A stretch of 64,000 nucleotides of DNA from Chthonobacter albigriseus (lineage in GTDB: Bacteria; Pseudomonadota; Alphaproteobacteria; Rhizobiales; Pleomorphomonadaceae): positions 37,315 to 101,314 of the forward strand of contig NZ_JACDIT010000012.1 in assembly GCF_013839445.1 (NCBI RefSeq), written 5' to 3'. The notes under the pieces were generated by a model. That model saw only the letters and a list, made by a program, of their open reading frames with translations. It ran no database searches and was not told the DNA's origin. Below are positions 28,223 through 35,241 of the stretch, one piece after another (position 1 is the stretch's first letter; every line of letters starts with the position of its first letter). The position numbers were made by a program, and so were the translations under genes.

Positions 28223-28641
28223 ACACGATCATCTTCCGGACCATCTCGCCGCTGCTCGTCTCGCTGATGCTGCTGTTCTCCGTCTTCATCACGCTGCGCG
28301 GACACAACGAGCCGGGCGGCGGCTTCATCGGCGGCCTGATCGCCGCCTCGGCCTGGGCGCTCTACGGGCTCAGCCACGGCGTTCCTACCGTTCGCCGAGC
28401 CCTGCGCTTCCATCCCATGGAGATCGCCGGCTTCGGCTTGTTCCTAGCTGCGGCGACCGGCATCCTGTCGCTGCTGTTCGCCCGCAACTTCATGACCGGG
28501 CTGTGGGCCTTTCCGCAGATCCTGGGTGTCGAAGTCGCTCTGTCGACGCCCATGTTCTTCGACATCGGCGTCTACTTCGTCGTGATGGGTTCGATGGCCT
28601 CGATCGCCCTCTCCCTGGAAGAGCGGGAGGGCGGCGTCTGA
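28219..28641 (+). CDS. mrpB: Mrp antiporter subunit B
   Basis: Membrane subunit of 140 residues, MnhB family, with four hydrophobic segments. The motif [15 protein letters not shown] near residue 32-46 is the family signature. It shares ATGA with the end of mrpA and TGATG with the start of mrpC, so the operon is translationally coupled. Confidence 0.93.
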   Translation: MNTIIFRTISPLLVSLMLLFSVFITLRGHNEPGGGFIGGLIAASAWALYGLSHGVPTVRRALRFHPMEIAGFGLFLAAATGILSLLFARNFMTGLWAFPQILGVEVALSTPMFFDIGVYFVVMGSMASIALSLEEREGGV

Positions 28642-29018
28642 TGGAGCCCTGGCTTTCCGGTCTTGTCGGCCTCTTCTTCGCCGCCAGCCTCTACATGATG
28701 CTGTCGAAGAAGATCATCCGGATCCTGCTCGGCGTCGCCATGCTGGGCAACGGCGTGAACCTCCTGCTGTTCACCGCCGGCCGCATCACACGCGACGTTC
28801 CACCCATCATGCCGCTCGACGCCTACGCTCCGCCCGAAGGCGCCGCCAACGCGCTGCCCCAGGCGCTCATCCTGACCGCGATCGTGATCTCCTTCTCCTT
28901 CCTCGCCTTCCTCCTGGTGCTCGCCTTCCGGGCCTTCCAGGATCTCGGCACCGACGACACCGATGCCATGCGCGTCGCCGAGCCGCTGGCCGATCCCGGC
29001 CCGCCGCGGGGGTACTGA
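28641..29018 (+). CDS. mrpC: Mrp antiporter subunit C (NuoK-like)
   Basis: A 125-residue NuoK homologue with three transmembrane helices. GVAMLGNGVNLLLFTAGR is the NuoK-like helix two region and ALPQALILTAIVISFSFLAF the third helix with the conserved Pro-Gln-Ala-Leu. The C-terminal tail (FQDLGTDDTDAMRVAEPLAD) is acidic and cytoplasmic. Starts at the ATG overlapping the mrpB stop by one base; mrpD follows one base after its stop. Confidence 0.93.
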   Translation: MEPWLSGLVGLFFAASLYMMLSKKIIRILLGVAMLGNGVNLLLFTAGRITRDVPPIMPLDAYAPPEGAANALPQALILTAIVISFSFLAFLLVLAFRAFQDLGTDDTDAMRVAEPLADPGPPRGY

Positions 29019-29019
29019 G

Positions 29020-30612
29020 ATGGCCGCGTCCTCCGATTCCCCCGCCGTGGATCTTGCCGCCGCGATGATCACGACGCCGGCCAGCCTGCAGGACTGGCTG
29101 GTGATCCTGCCGCTCATCGTCCCTCTCACGGCCGGCGCCATCCTGGTGATGATCCGCCATTCCACGCACTGGCACCGACCGGTGGCCGGACTGGCGCTGG
29201 CTGCGCTCTTCCTGTTGGACCTCCTGCTCCTCCGCCGCGTCCTCACTGAAGGCCCGGTGGTGATGATGATGGGCTCGTGGCTGCCGCCCTTCGGCATCGC
29301 CTTCACGGCCGACCTGCTCGGCACCACGCTGGCCACGGTCTCCGCCTTCGTGGCGCTGGTCGCGACTGCCACCGCGCCGCCCTCCATCAACACGGCGGAG
29401 CGGCGCTACGGCTTCTACCCCTTCCTGATGCTGCTGATGACCGGCGTCACCGGGGCCTTCCTGACCGGCGACCTCTTCAACCTCTACGTCTGGTTCGAGG
29501 TCCTGCTCATCTCCTCCTTCGGCCTCCTGGTGCTCGGGTCGGAGAAGAGCCAGATCGACGGAACGGTGAAATACGGGCTGCTCAATCTGGTCGCGACCAC
29601 GCTCTTCCTGGTCGCGACGGGGCTGCTCTACGGGGCGCTCGGCACCCTCAACATGGCCGACATCGCCATCAAGGCCCGCGCCGCCGGACCCGACGTGCCG
29701 CTCGGTGCGCTCGCGGCCCTCTTCATGCTGGCTTTCGCCACCAAGGCCGCCGCCTTCCCGGTGAACTTCTGGCTGCCCGCCTCCTACCACACGCCGACGG
29801 CGACGGTGTCGGCGCTGTTTGCAGGTCTCCTCACAAAGGTCGGCGTCTACGCGCTCCTGAAGACGTTGGTGCTGCTTCTCGGCCCCTCCAGTGCCTATCT
29901 CGGCACGCTGCTGGCCTTTGTCGCCGGCGCGACGATGCTCGCCGGCGCGCTCGGGGCTTTGGCCAGCAGCGATTTCCGCCGGATGTTGGGCTGGCTGGTC
30001 GTCTCGGGCATCGGCAATATGCTCGTTGGCGCGGCTTTGGTGACGGGCGGCGCCCTCACCGGCTCCATCTTCTACGCCGTCCATTCCATGCTGGTGATGT
30101 CGGCGCTCTATCTGGCGTCTGGTGTTGTCGAGGCGCGGGCGGCTACGGCCGACTTGCGCAAGCTCGGCGGTTTCTATGCCGCAAGCCCGCTCTTCTCCCT
30201 GGTGGTCCTTGCCCTCTTGTTTGCCGTGGCCGGACTTCCGCCCTTTTCCGGCTTCTGGCCCAAGGCGATCCTCGTCGACGCGGCCTTCGCCGCCGGCGCG
30301 CCCTGGCTCGGCGCGGCGGTGCTGGTTTCCGGCTTCCTGATCACCCTCGCCGTCGGCCGGGCCTGGCTCTACATCTTCTGGCGGGGCGGCCCGGAGGGCA
30401 CGCCGGACGGCACGGTCGCGCTCGCAGGCGTGCGGAGCTTCGAAAGCAACGCACAGGCCGTGGCCTTGATCGGACCGGTTGTCGTCCTCGCCGTGGCGGT
30501 CGCCGTGATCGGCCTCCTGCCCGCCGGTCTCGGCGCGATCGCCGAGGGGGCCGCGTCGGGCCTGCTCGACCCCGCCGGCTTCACGGCGCGCGTCCTGGGG
30601 GTCACGCCATGA
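29020..30612 (+). CDS. mrpD: Mrp antiporter subunit D (NuoN/M-like)
   Basis: A 530-residue polytopic subunit homologous to NuoM/NuoN, with the conserved Glu in YVWFEVLLISSFGLLVLG and Lys in FATKAAAFPVNFWLPASYHT, plus LFAGLLTKVGVYALLK. These charged residues form the proton pathway in the family. Start ATG at 29020 follows immediately after mrpC. Its last four bases overlap mrpE. Confidence 0.93.
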   Translation: MAASSDSPAVDLAAAMITTPASLQDWLVILPLIVPLTAGAILVMIRHSTHWHRPVAGLALAALFLLDLLLLRRVLTEGPVVMMMGSWLPPFGIAFTADLLGTTLATVSAFVALVATATAPPSINTAERRYGFYPFLMLLMTGVTGAFLTGDLFNLYVWFEVLLISSFGLLVLGSEKSQIDGTVKYGLLNLVATTLFLVATGLLYGALGTLNMADIAIKARAAGPDVPLGALAALFMLAFATKAAAFPVNFWLPASYHTPTATVSALFAGLLTKVGVYALLKTLVLLLGPSSAYLGTLLAFVAGATMLAGALGALASSDFRRMLGWLVVSGIGNMLVGAALVTGGALTGSIFYAVHSMLVMSALYLASGVVEARAATADLRKLGGFYAASPLFSLVVLALLFAVAGLPPFSGFWPKAILVDAAFAAGAPWLGAAVLVSGFLITLAVGRAWLYIFWRGGPEGTPDGTVALAGVRSFESNAQAVALIGPVVVLAVAVAVIGLLPAGLGAIAEGAASGLLDPAGFTARVLGVTP

Positions 30613-31085
30613 TCCAGTACCTCGTCCTTTCCGCCGTTCTGGCGGTCGCCTGGAGTGCCGTCAACGGCTCGTTCTCGGTGGTCAATATCCTGTTCGGATT
30701 CGCGCTCGGCGCCTTGACCCTTTCCCTCGTCCGACCCGATCTCAATCTCCAGGGCACCAAGGTCCGGCCGCTTCGATTGCTGTCGCTGATCGGACTGTTC
30801 TTGGTGGAATTGATCAAGTCCGGCATCCGGGTCGCCAAGATCCTGATGCGGCGGGACCTCGACCTGAAGCCGGGGATGGTGGCCTATCCCCTGGCCGATC
30901 TCCGGGATTTCGAGATCACCCTTCTGGCCAACCTGATCACGCTCACCCCCGGTACGCTGTCCGTCGACGTCTCCGACGACCGCAGGCTGCTCTACGTCCA
31001 TTGCGTGGACATGCCCGACGCACAGGCCGTCATCGACGATATCAGGGGTGGCTTCGAGAAGAAGATCCTGGAGACTTTCCGATGA
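30609..31085 (+). CDS. mrpE: Mrp antiporter subunit E
   Basis: A 158-residue subunit (MnhE family) with two or three N-terminal transmembrane helices and a soluble C-terminal domain. Signature segments ANLITLTPGTLSVDVSDD and LYVHCVDMPDA are present. ATGA overlaps at both ends join it to mrpD and mrpF. The family is needed for antiporter assembly or cation selectivity. Confidence 0.92.
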   Translation: MIQYLVLSAVLAVAWSAVNGSFSVVNILFGFALGALTLSLVRPDLNLQGTKVRPLRLLSLIGLFLVELIKSGIRVAKILMRRDLDLKPGMVAYPLADLRDFEITLLANLITLTPGTLSVDVSDDRRLLYVHCVDMPDAQAVIDDIRGGFEKKILETFR

Positions 31086-31426
31086 CGGCCGCCGACTTTC
31101 TCGACGTCGCAGTCGAGCTCACCTTGATCGTGCTGTCGCTGTCGCTGGTCCTGGTATCGGTCCGCATCATCCTGGGCCCGACCTTGCCGGACCGCATCGT
31201 CGCTCTCGACCTGCTCGTCGGGGTCGCCGTCGGCTTCATCGCGGCCTTCGGCATCAAGACCGCAGCCTACCAATTCCTGGACATCGCCTTGGCGCTCGGC
31301 CTGGTCGGCTTCCTCGCAACAGTCGCCTTCGCCCGCTTCGTCCTCAGCCGGGGTAGGGCGGGGGACGCGGAGATCACGCTTCCGGACAGCGACGAGCAGT
31401 CCAACCTGCAGGGGAAGACGCCATGA
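31082..31426 (+). CDS. mrpF: Mrp antiporter subunit F
   Basis: A 114-residue protein with three transmembrane helices; the motif GPTLPDRIVALDLL around residues 33-46 carries the Pro-Asp-Arg-Asp signature of MrpF, which has homology to bile-acid transport proteins. Overlaps mrpE and mrpG by four bases each. Confidence 0.92.
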   Translation: MTAADFLDVAVELTLIVLSLSLVLVSVRIILGPTLPDRIVALDLLVGVAVGFIAAFGIKTAAYQFLDIALALGLVGFLATVAFARFVLSRGRAGDAEITLPDSDEQSNLQGKTP

Positions 31427-31800
31427 GCAGCATTCTGGCCGTTCTCACCGGTATTCTCCTCCTAGTCGGCGCCGGCTTCGCGCTGATCGGCGCGCTCGGC
31501 GTTCTCCGCTTCCCCGACGTCTACACCCGCATGCATGCGGCCAGTAAGGCCGGTACGCTCGGTTCCGGTTTCTGTCTTCTCGCTGTTGCCGTCAACGAAA
31601 CATCTTTCGATGTCACGACGCGGGCCCTCGCCGGGGTCATCTTCTTTCTGCTGACCGCGCCGGTTTCCGCGCATCTGCTGGCGCGGGCGGCCGTTCTGGC
31701 TGGCTACGTTCCGCTGGGAACCGGGAAGAATCCGGTATTGTCCAGCGTGCAACGCAAGGTCGCCTCGCCACGATCAGCAAAAGATTCCGCGAGGCCGTGA
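31423..31800 (+). CDS. mrpG: Mrp antiporter subunit G
   Basis: Last gene of the operon, 125 residues. Family landmarks are GALGVLRFPDVYTRMHAASKAGTLG (given here in part: RFPDVYTRMHAASKAGTLG) and FFLLTAPVSAHLLARAA. Three transmembrane helices. The C-terminal tail (about 25 residues) is basic and variable. No clear terminator follows. Confidence 0.92.
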   Translation: MSSILAVLTGILLLVGAGFALIGALGVLRFPDVYTRMHAASKAGTLGSGFCLLAVAVNETSFDVTTRALAGVIFFLLTAPVSAHLLARAAVLAGYVPLGTGKNPVLSSVQRKVASPRSAKDSARP

Positions 31801-32125
31801 TTCGACGTCGGCCGCAACTGCCCCGCTTGCAGCGATTTTGCCACGTTCATGCGGTTTGTCCCCTACATGAATAGGCTTGAACGTTTGGGTTTTAGCCTTT
31901 CAATCAAGTGTTGGTCGGAAAACGATCGTTCTTACTCCCAACTTATTCGGTTCAGGCGCTTGTGTTCTGTCTGGAAGGGCGCTATTGGAAAGCAACCAAA
32001 CTAATTGTCGTCGGGCGCAGGTCGGGCGACTTGCCGGTGAACCGGCACAATAGTGCCCCACAAGTCATCAGGACCGGGTGGACGTCCAGGTTCGATGAAA
32101 TCACAAAAAAGGATTGGTCAGAACA
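31801..32125. other. Intergenic region upstream of mucR
   Basis: A 325-base gap without a convincing gene. The right two thirds are AT-rich for this genome, as expected of a promoter that is autoregulated by MucR, which in related bacteria binds AT-rich DNA. It contains a perfect 10-bp palindrome AACGATCGTT at 31921-31930. No -35/-10 pair stands out. Confidence 0.45.
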
Positions 32126-32542
32126 ATGAGCGATTTGGACGACAACGTCACCATGATCGATCTCGCTGCGCATATCGTTGCCGCATATGTCGGTAACAAT
32201 TCTGTTGCCGCGTCCGATCTCCCCAACCTCATCTACGAGGTTGTCGGCGCTCTCAATCGCGTCCAGGGCGGCCCGGTCGAAGTCGAGCCCGAGCCGGTGA
32301 AGCCTGCTGTCCCGGTCAAGAAGTCGGTCACGCCCGACTACATCGTCTGCCTGGAAGACGGCAAGAAGTTCAAGTCGCTGAAGCGCCACCTGCGCACCCA
32401 CTACAACATGTCGCCGGAAGAATACCGCGAGAAGTGGGGCCTTCCCCCGGACTACCCGATGGTGGCGCCGAACTACGCGGCCGCCCGGTCCGAGCTCGCG
32501 AAGAAGATGGGTCTCGGTCAGCAGCGCCGTCGCGGCCGCTGA
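32126..32542 (+). CDS. mucR: MucR/Ros-family zinc-finger transcriptional regulator
   Basis: A 138-residue global regulator of the Ros/MucR family, which in Rhizobiales controls exopolysaccharide, motility and virulence genes by H-NS-like binding. The zinc finger is DYIVCLEDGKKFKSLKRHL, with ligands Cys, Asp, His, His (Asp replaces the second Cys, the normal form in MucR). The C-terminal YREKWGLPPDYPMVAPNYAA is highly conserved. N-terminal helices mediate oligomerisation. ATG at 32126 is preferred over a TTG four codons upstream. A hairpin with T-run follows 28 bases after the stop. Confidence 0.95.
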   Translation: MSDLDDNVTMIDLAAHIVAAYVGNNSVAASDLPNLIYEVVGALNRVQGGPVEVEPEPVKPAVPVKKSVTPDYIVCLEDGKKFKSLKRHLRTHYNMSPEEYREKWGLPPDYPMVAPNYAAARSELAKKMGLGQQRRRGR

Positions 32543-32554
32543 TCCCGGCTCGGT

Positions 32555-32908
32555 TCAAATTGATTTGGAGAAGGGCGTGGCCGTTTTGGCTGCGCCCTTT
32601 TCGTTTTGCGCTCGGCCTGCCTTCAACAGGCGCAGTTCCGCCCGATAGGCCTGTGCCAAGCCGAGGTGCTTGTTGAGGTCGTAGCTCCAGTGACCGGCTC
32701 GCCCCTTGGCCCGCTCCGTCCTGAGCGCCCGCGCCAGCATCCGGACGATCCGCTCACCCGCCTCCACCCCCTCGCTTCGACACTCCACGGCGCTGATCGG
32801 CAGCAGCCGAGGCAGGATACGCGCCCGCTCGTAGACCGCCGCTCCAGCGGCTACCACGTCGGCGGCAACGATTACACGGCGACGGCTGCTTCGAATGTGA
32901 TTGGGCAT
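32555..32908 (-). CDS. Small basic protein of unknown function convergent with mucR
   Basis: A 117-residue basic protein from the ATG at 32908 (MPNHIRSSRRRVIVAADVV). Features: an arginine-rich N-terminus, an Ala/Val-rich segment, RIVRMLARALRTERAKGRAGHWSYDLNKHLGL in the middle (key part GHWSYDLNKHLGLAQAYRAE). I do not recognise the family. The frame is open upstream to 33151 but that part overlaps the next gene's promoter and looks non-coding. Its 3' end overlaps the probable mucR terminator. No partner gene is evident. Confidence 0.6.
   Translation of the reverse strand: MPNHIRSSRRRVIVAADVVAAGAAVYERARILPRLLPISAVECRSEGVEAGERIVRMLARALRTERAKGRAGHWSYDLNKHLGLAQAYRAELRLLKAGRAQNEKGAAKTATPFSKSI
32571..32608 (+). 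terminator. Probable Rho-independent terminator of mucR
   Basis: AAGGGCG (32571-32577) pairs with CGCCCTT (32593-32599); a TG/TG bulge and an inner GCC/GGC pair close a GTTTT loop, and the T-rich run TTCGTTTT follows. It begins 28 bases after the mucR stop and lies inside the last codons of the convergent gene 32555-32908. Confidence 0.6.
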
Positions 32909-33033
32909 GTTCGGTTCCCGTGGACGTGCCGGGAAGCTCGCACGCCCCGGGACAGCGGGGATAAACCGACGTTTCCGGATGCTAACCATTCGGCGAGGAG
33001 ACAACCGAAAGTTATCCCCGCGCTGAGGAGCTC

Positions 33034-33507
33034 GTGTTTTCCTACATAGGTATTTATTCCCAAGCGGTCGCGTCTGCGGCCAACTCTGAGGAAGCCGGCA
33101 TGTGGGCAGCAAGCATCGCGCGCTCAGTTCGGAGAGCGCCCAATAACCCAATGAAATCAGATTGGCAGACCGCCCCTGAGATCGAGATGGTGGAGCAGCT
33201 CGTGCTGCGGACCTTTGCCCTGGAACTCGGCACGCTGCAATGGCCGAACCGAGGACAGGCGCTCAACGCCTTCGCCAGGCAAGTTGCAATTTACGTCATG
33301 CACGTCAATCTTGGGTTGAACCTGACGGACTGTGCCGCCGTCTATGGCCGTGACCGGACGACAGCCGCTTACGCCTGCCGCAAGATCGAGGATCTCCGCG
33401 AATACCGCGCCGTGGACGCGATGGTCGACACCATCGAGCAGGCGGTGCAGCGGTGGCAACACCTGACCGGCCGAGCCGGCGCGCCGGGCATGCGGAGGCT
33501 CTCATGA
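33034..33507 (+). CDS. Stand-alone DnaA domain IV-like (DnaA-box-binding) protein
   Basis: A protein of up to 157 residues containing only the C-terminal DNA-binding domain of the replication initiator DnaA. The segment FARQVAIYVMHVNLGLNLTD followed by CAAVYGRDRTTAAYACRKIE (about residues 81-120) matches the DnaA domain IV helices and the GRDHTT-type DnaA-box recognition signature. No AAA+ ATPase domain is present. Such proteins could compete for or modulate DnaA boxes, but function is not established. The GTG at 33034 follows GAGGAG closely; ATGs at 33100 or 33151 are alternative starts. Its stop overlaps the DUF6456 start (ATGA). Confidence 0.8.
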   Translation: MFSYIGIYSQAVASAANSEEAGMWAASIARSVRRAPNNPMKSDWQTAPEIEMVEQLVLRTFALELGTLQWPNRGQALNAFARQVAIYVMHVNLGLNLTDCAAVYGRDRTTAAYACRKIEDLREYRAVDAMVDTIEQAVQRWQHLTGRAGAPGMRRLS

Positions 33508-34082
33508 AGGCCGCACGGTCTCGCCCCCCTGCGTCCGGCACCGTCGTCCGGTGCACGATCTCCGACAGGAACGGCAGGGTGGAGCATGTCGAGGTCGATC
33601 TGGCCGAAAGCCCGCTCGCCTGGTTGCGCAGCCACCGGGGGAGTTCCGGGGACGCCCTGATCGAGGACAGCGCCTTCGTGGCCGGGGAACGTTTCCGCCG
33701 CGATTTCACGATCGCGGGACTGATGGCGCGCACCACGATGAACTGGGACGCGCTCGGCGGGCCCAACGATCGTCGCCAATCCGGCTCCGGCGGCGGTCTC
33801 GTCGTCACCGATGCCGCGCTGGCCGCCAGGGCGCGCGTGACCGCGGCGCTCCAGGCGGTCGGTCCGGACCTCGCGGCCGTGCTGATCGACGTCTGCTGCC
33901 ACCTGCGCGGCCTTGGCGACGTGGAGCGAAGCCGCGGCTATCCCTCCCGGTCCGCGAAGGTTGTTCTGCGCATCGCGCTCGCCGCGCTCGCCCGCCACTA
34001 CGGCCTTTGCGAACAGGCGACCGGCCCGGCCGGCGCCCGTCTTCGCCACTGGGGTGCGCCGGACTACCGGCCGCGCGCCTGA
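33504..34082 (+). CDS. DUF6456 domain protein
   Basis: A 192-residue protein conserved in Rhizobiales. The C-terminal core reads DFTIAGLMARTTMNWDALGG, then LAAVLIDVCCHLRGLGDVER and SAKVVLRIALAALARHYGL, the DUF6456 pattern, which I associate with a helical, possibly DNA-contacting domain. Coupled by ATGA to the DnaA domain IV-like gene, which suggests a joint role. Convergent with sufE, 10 bases away. Biochemical function unknown. Confidence 0.8.
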   Translation: MKAARSRPPASGTVVRCTISDRNGRVEHVEVDLAESPLAWLRSHRGSSGDALIEDSAFVAGERFRRDFTIAGLMARTTMNWDALGGPNDRRQSGSGGGLVVTDAALAARARVTAALQAVGPDLAAVLIDVCCHLRGLGDVERSRGYPSRSAKVVLRIALAALARHYGLCEQATGPAGARLRHWGAPDYRPRA

Positions 34083-34092
34083 GCCGGGGCCG

Positions 34093-34509
34093 TTATGCGA
34101 CCGCGGCCTGGGCCTCGCGCCGCAGCCGTTCGACCATCGAACGCAAGCCGTTCGACCGCTGCGGCGTCAGGTGCTCCTTCAACTGCAGCTCCTCGAAGAT
34201 GGTCTCCGGGTTGGTCTCCAGGATCTCCCGGGCCGGATGGCCGGAGTAGGTCGCGTGCAGGATGGCGATCAGCCCCTTCACGATATGGGCGTCGGAATCG
34301 CCGATGAAGCTCAGTCGGGGCCCGTCCGGCGTGTCGTCCAGCCGGGTCTGGATCCACACCTGGCTCGCGCAGCCGCGCACCTTGTTCTCGTCCGTCCGCG
34401 CGTTGTCCGGCAACGGCGGCAGCGCCTTGCCCAGTTCGATCACATAGCGGTAGCGGTCTTCCCAGTCGTCGAGGAAGGCGAAGTTTTCCCGGATCTCGTC
34501 GAGGGTCAT
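34093..34509 (-). CDS. sufE: Cysteine desulfuration protein SufE
   Basis: Sulfur-acceptor protein (138 residues) that takes persulfide from the cysteine desulfurase SufS and passes it to SufBCD for Fe-S cluster assembly. The acceptor Cys47 is in ENKVRGCASQVWI; LIAILHATYSGHP and HLTPQRSNGLRSM are family landmarks. ATG at 34509 chosen; 11 upstream codons are in frame but not conserved. The suf operon itself is not in this window. Confidence 0.93.
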   Translation of the reverse strand: MTLDEIRENFAFLDDWEDRYRYVIELGKALPPLPDNARTDENKVRGCASQVWIQTRLDDTPDGPRLSFIGDSDAHIVKGLIAILHATYSGHPAREILETNPETIFEELQLKEHLTPQRSNGLRSMVERLRREAQAAVA

Positions 34510-34662
34510 GAACTCGTGTCCCGCTGCGTCATGCCCCCGCATATAGCGGCCGTGCCCTCCGCTTGAAAGCGGCAGGCAAGGAAAAGGCCGCTGCGACGTC
34601 GCTGTCGAGCGGCCTGAGGTGCCGAAGCATCGGCTCCGGTGCAGGGTAGGCGAATTCGGCGG

Positions 34663-34827
34663 CTAGATGCCGGTCGGGGCGATCGAATCATGGGGGCCGG
34701 CGGCCCGGTCGCCCGCGGCCAGCGTCGCGTCCGACACCCCGGACGAGACCGAACCCGCCCCCGGGCCCTGGGCCGGGATGGCGAGCGAGAGGACGGCGAG
34801 CCAGAACACGGTTCGGATCAGAAACAT
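34663..34827 (-). CDS. Short membrane-anchored protein, possibly a truncated DUF5330 relative
   Basis: A 54-residue product, MFLIRTVFWLAVLSLAIPAQ followed by a small-residue-rich tail. The N-terminal helix resembles the start of DUF5330 proteins, which in rhizobia often neighbour sufE, but those are about twice as long and the cysteine-containing C-terminal part is missing here. It may be a degenerate copy or an unrelated small membrane protein. No ribosome site of note. Confidence 0.45.
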   Translation of the reverse strand: MFLIRTVFWLAVLSLAIPAQGPGAGSVSSGVSDATLAAGDRAAGPHDSIAPTGI

Positions 34828-35241
34828 GAGGACACCGGCAGCTCCAGGCGGCAGATCGGCCGCAAACACGGGAGGCGGTCGCGGCGACCACACCCCTTCG
34901 GACGCCTATAGTCCACACGCCGCTTTTCGATCCGATTGCGTCCGCTGCGTGCATTCAACTTGAATTCGCGCCTCATTTTCCGCGAGTTTGCCGAAAATTG
35001 GAGCGATCGCCCGTTTGCGTTTGTTCGACAGCGACTTGGCCCGGCCAGCCCCGCCCGAACGCCGCCATTCACGCAAGCTTAACCATGACGACGATCTTTT
35101 CCGGCCACCCTGTTGGAATGGCCTGAACCCCGCGGAAACGGTTCCAAGCCGCCCATCATCATCAACACTCCATAAACGGGGGTATGGCACCGTCATATCC
35201 CGACGGTGGGGTCACCCGGCGTACGTGTACTGCGGAGTAGC
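34828..35241. other. Divergent intergenic region upstream of the histidine kinase
   Basis: A 414-base gap with no gene I can support. It is noticeably AT-richer around 34925-35110. It contains a CtrA half-site-like motif TTAACCAT at 35079-35086 and a perfect GCGATCGC palindrome near 35002. Promoters for the kinase (rightward) and the small membrane protein (leftward) are expected here. Confidence 0.45.
35079..35086 (+). promoter_or_regulatory. CtrA half-site-like motif upstream of the histidine kinase
   Basis: TTAACCAT matches the short CtrA recognition half-site described for Caulobacter and relatives. It is about 160 bases before the kinase start. The kinase belongs to the PleC/DivJ class that feeds into CtrA control, so feedback is conceivable. 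A single 8-mer is weak evidence. Confidence 0.3.
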
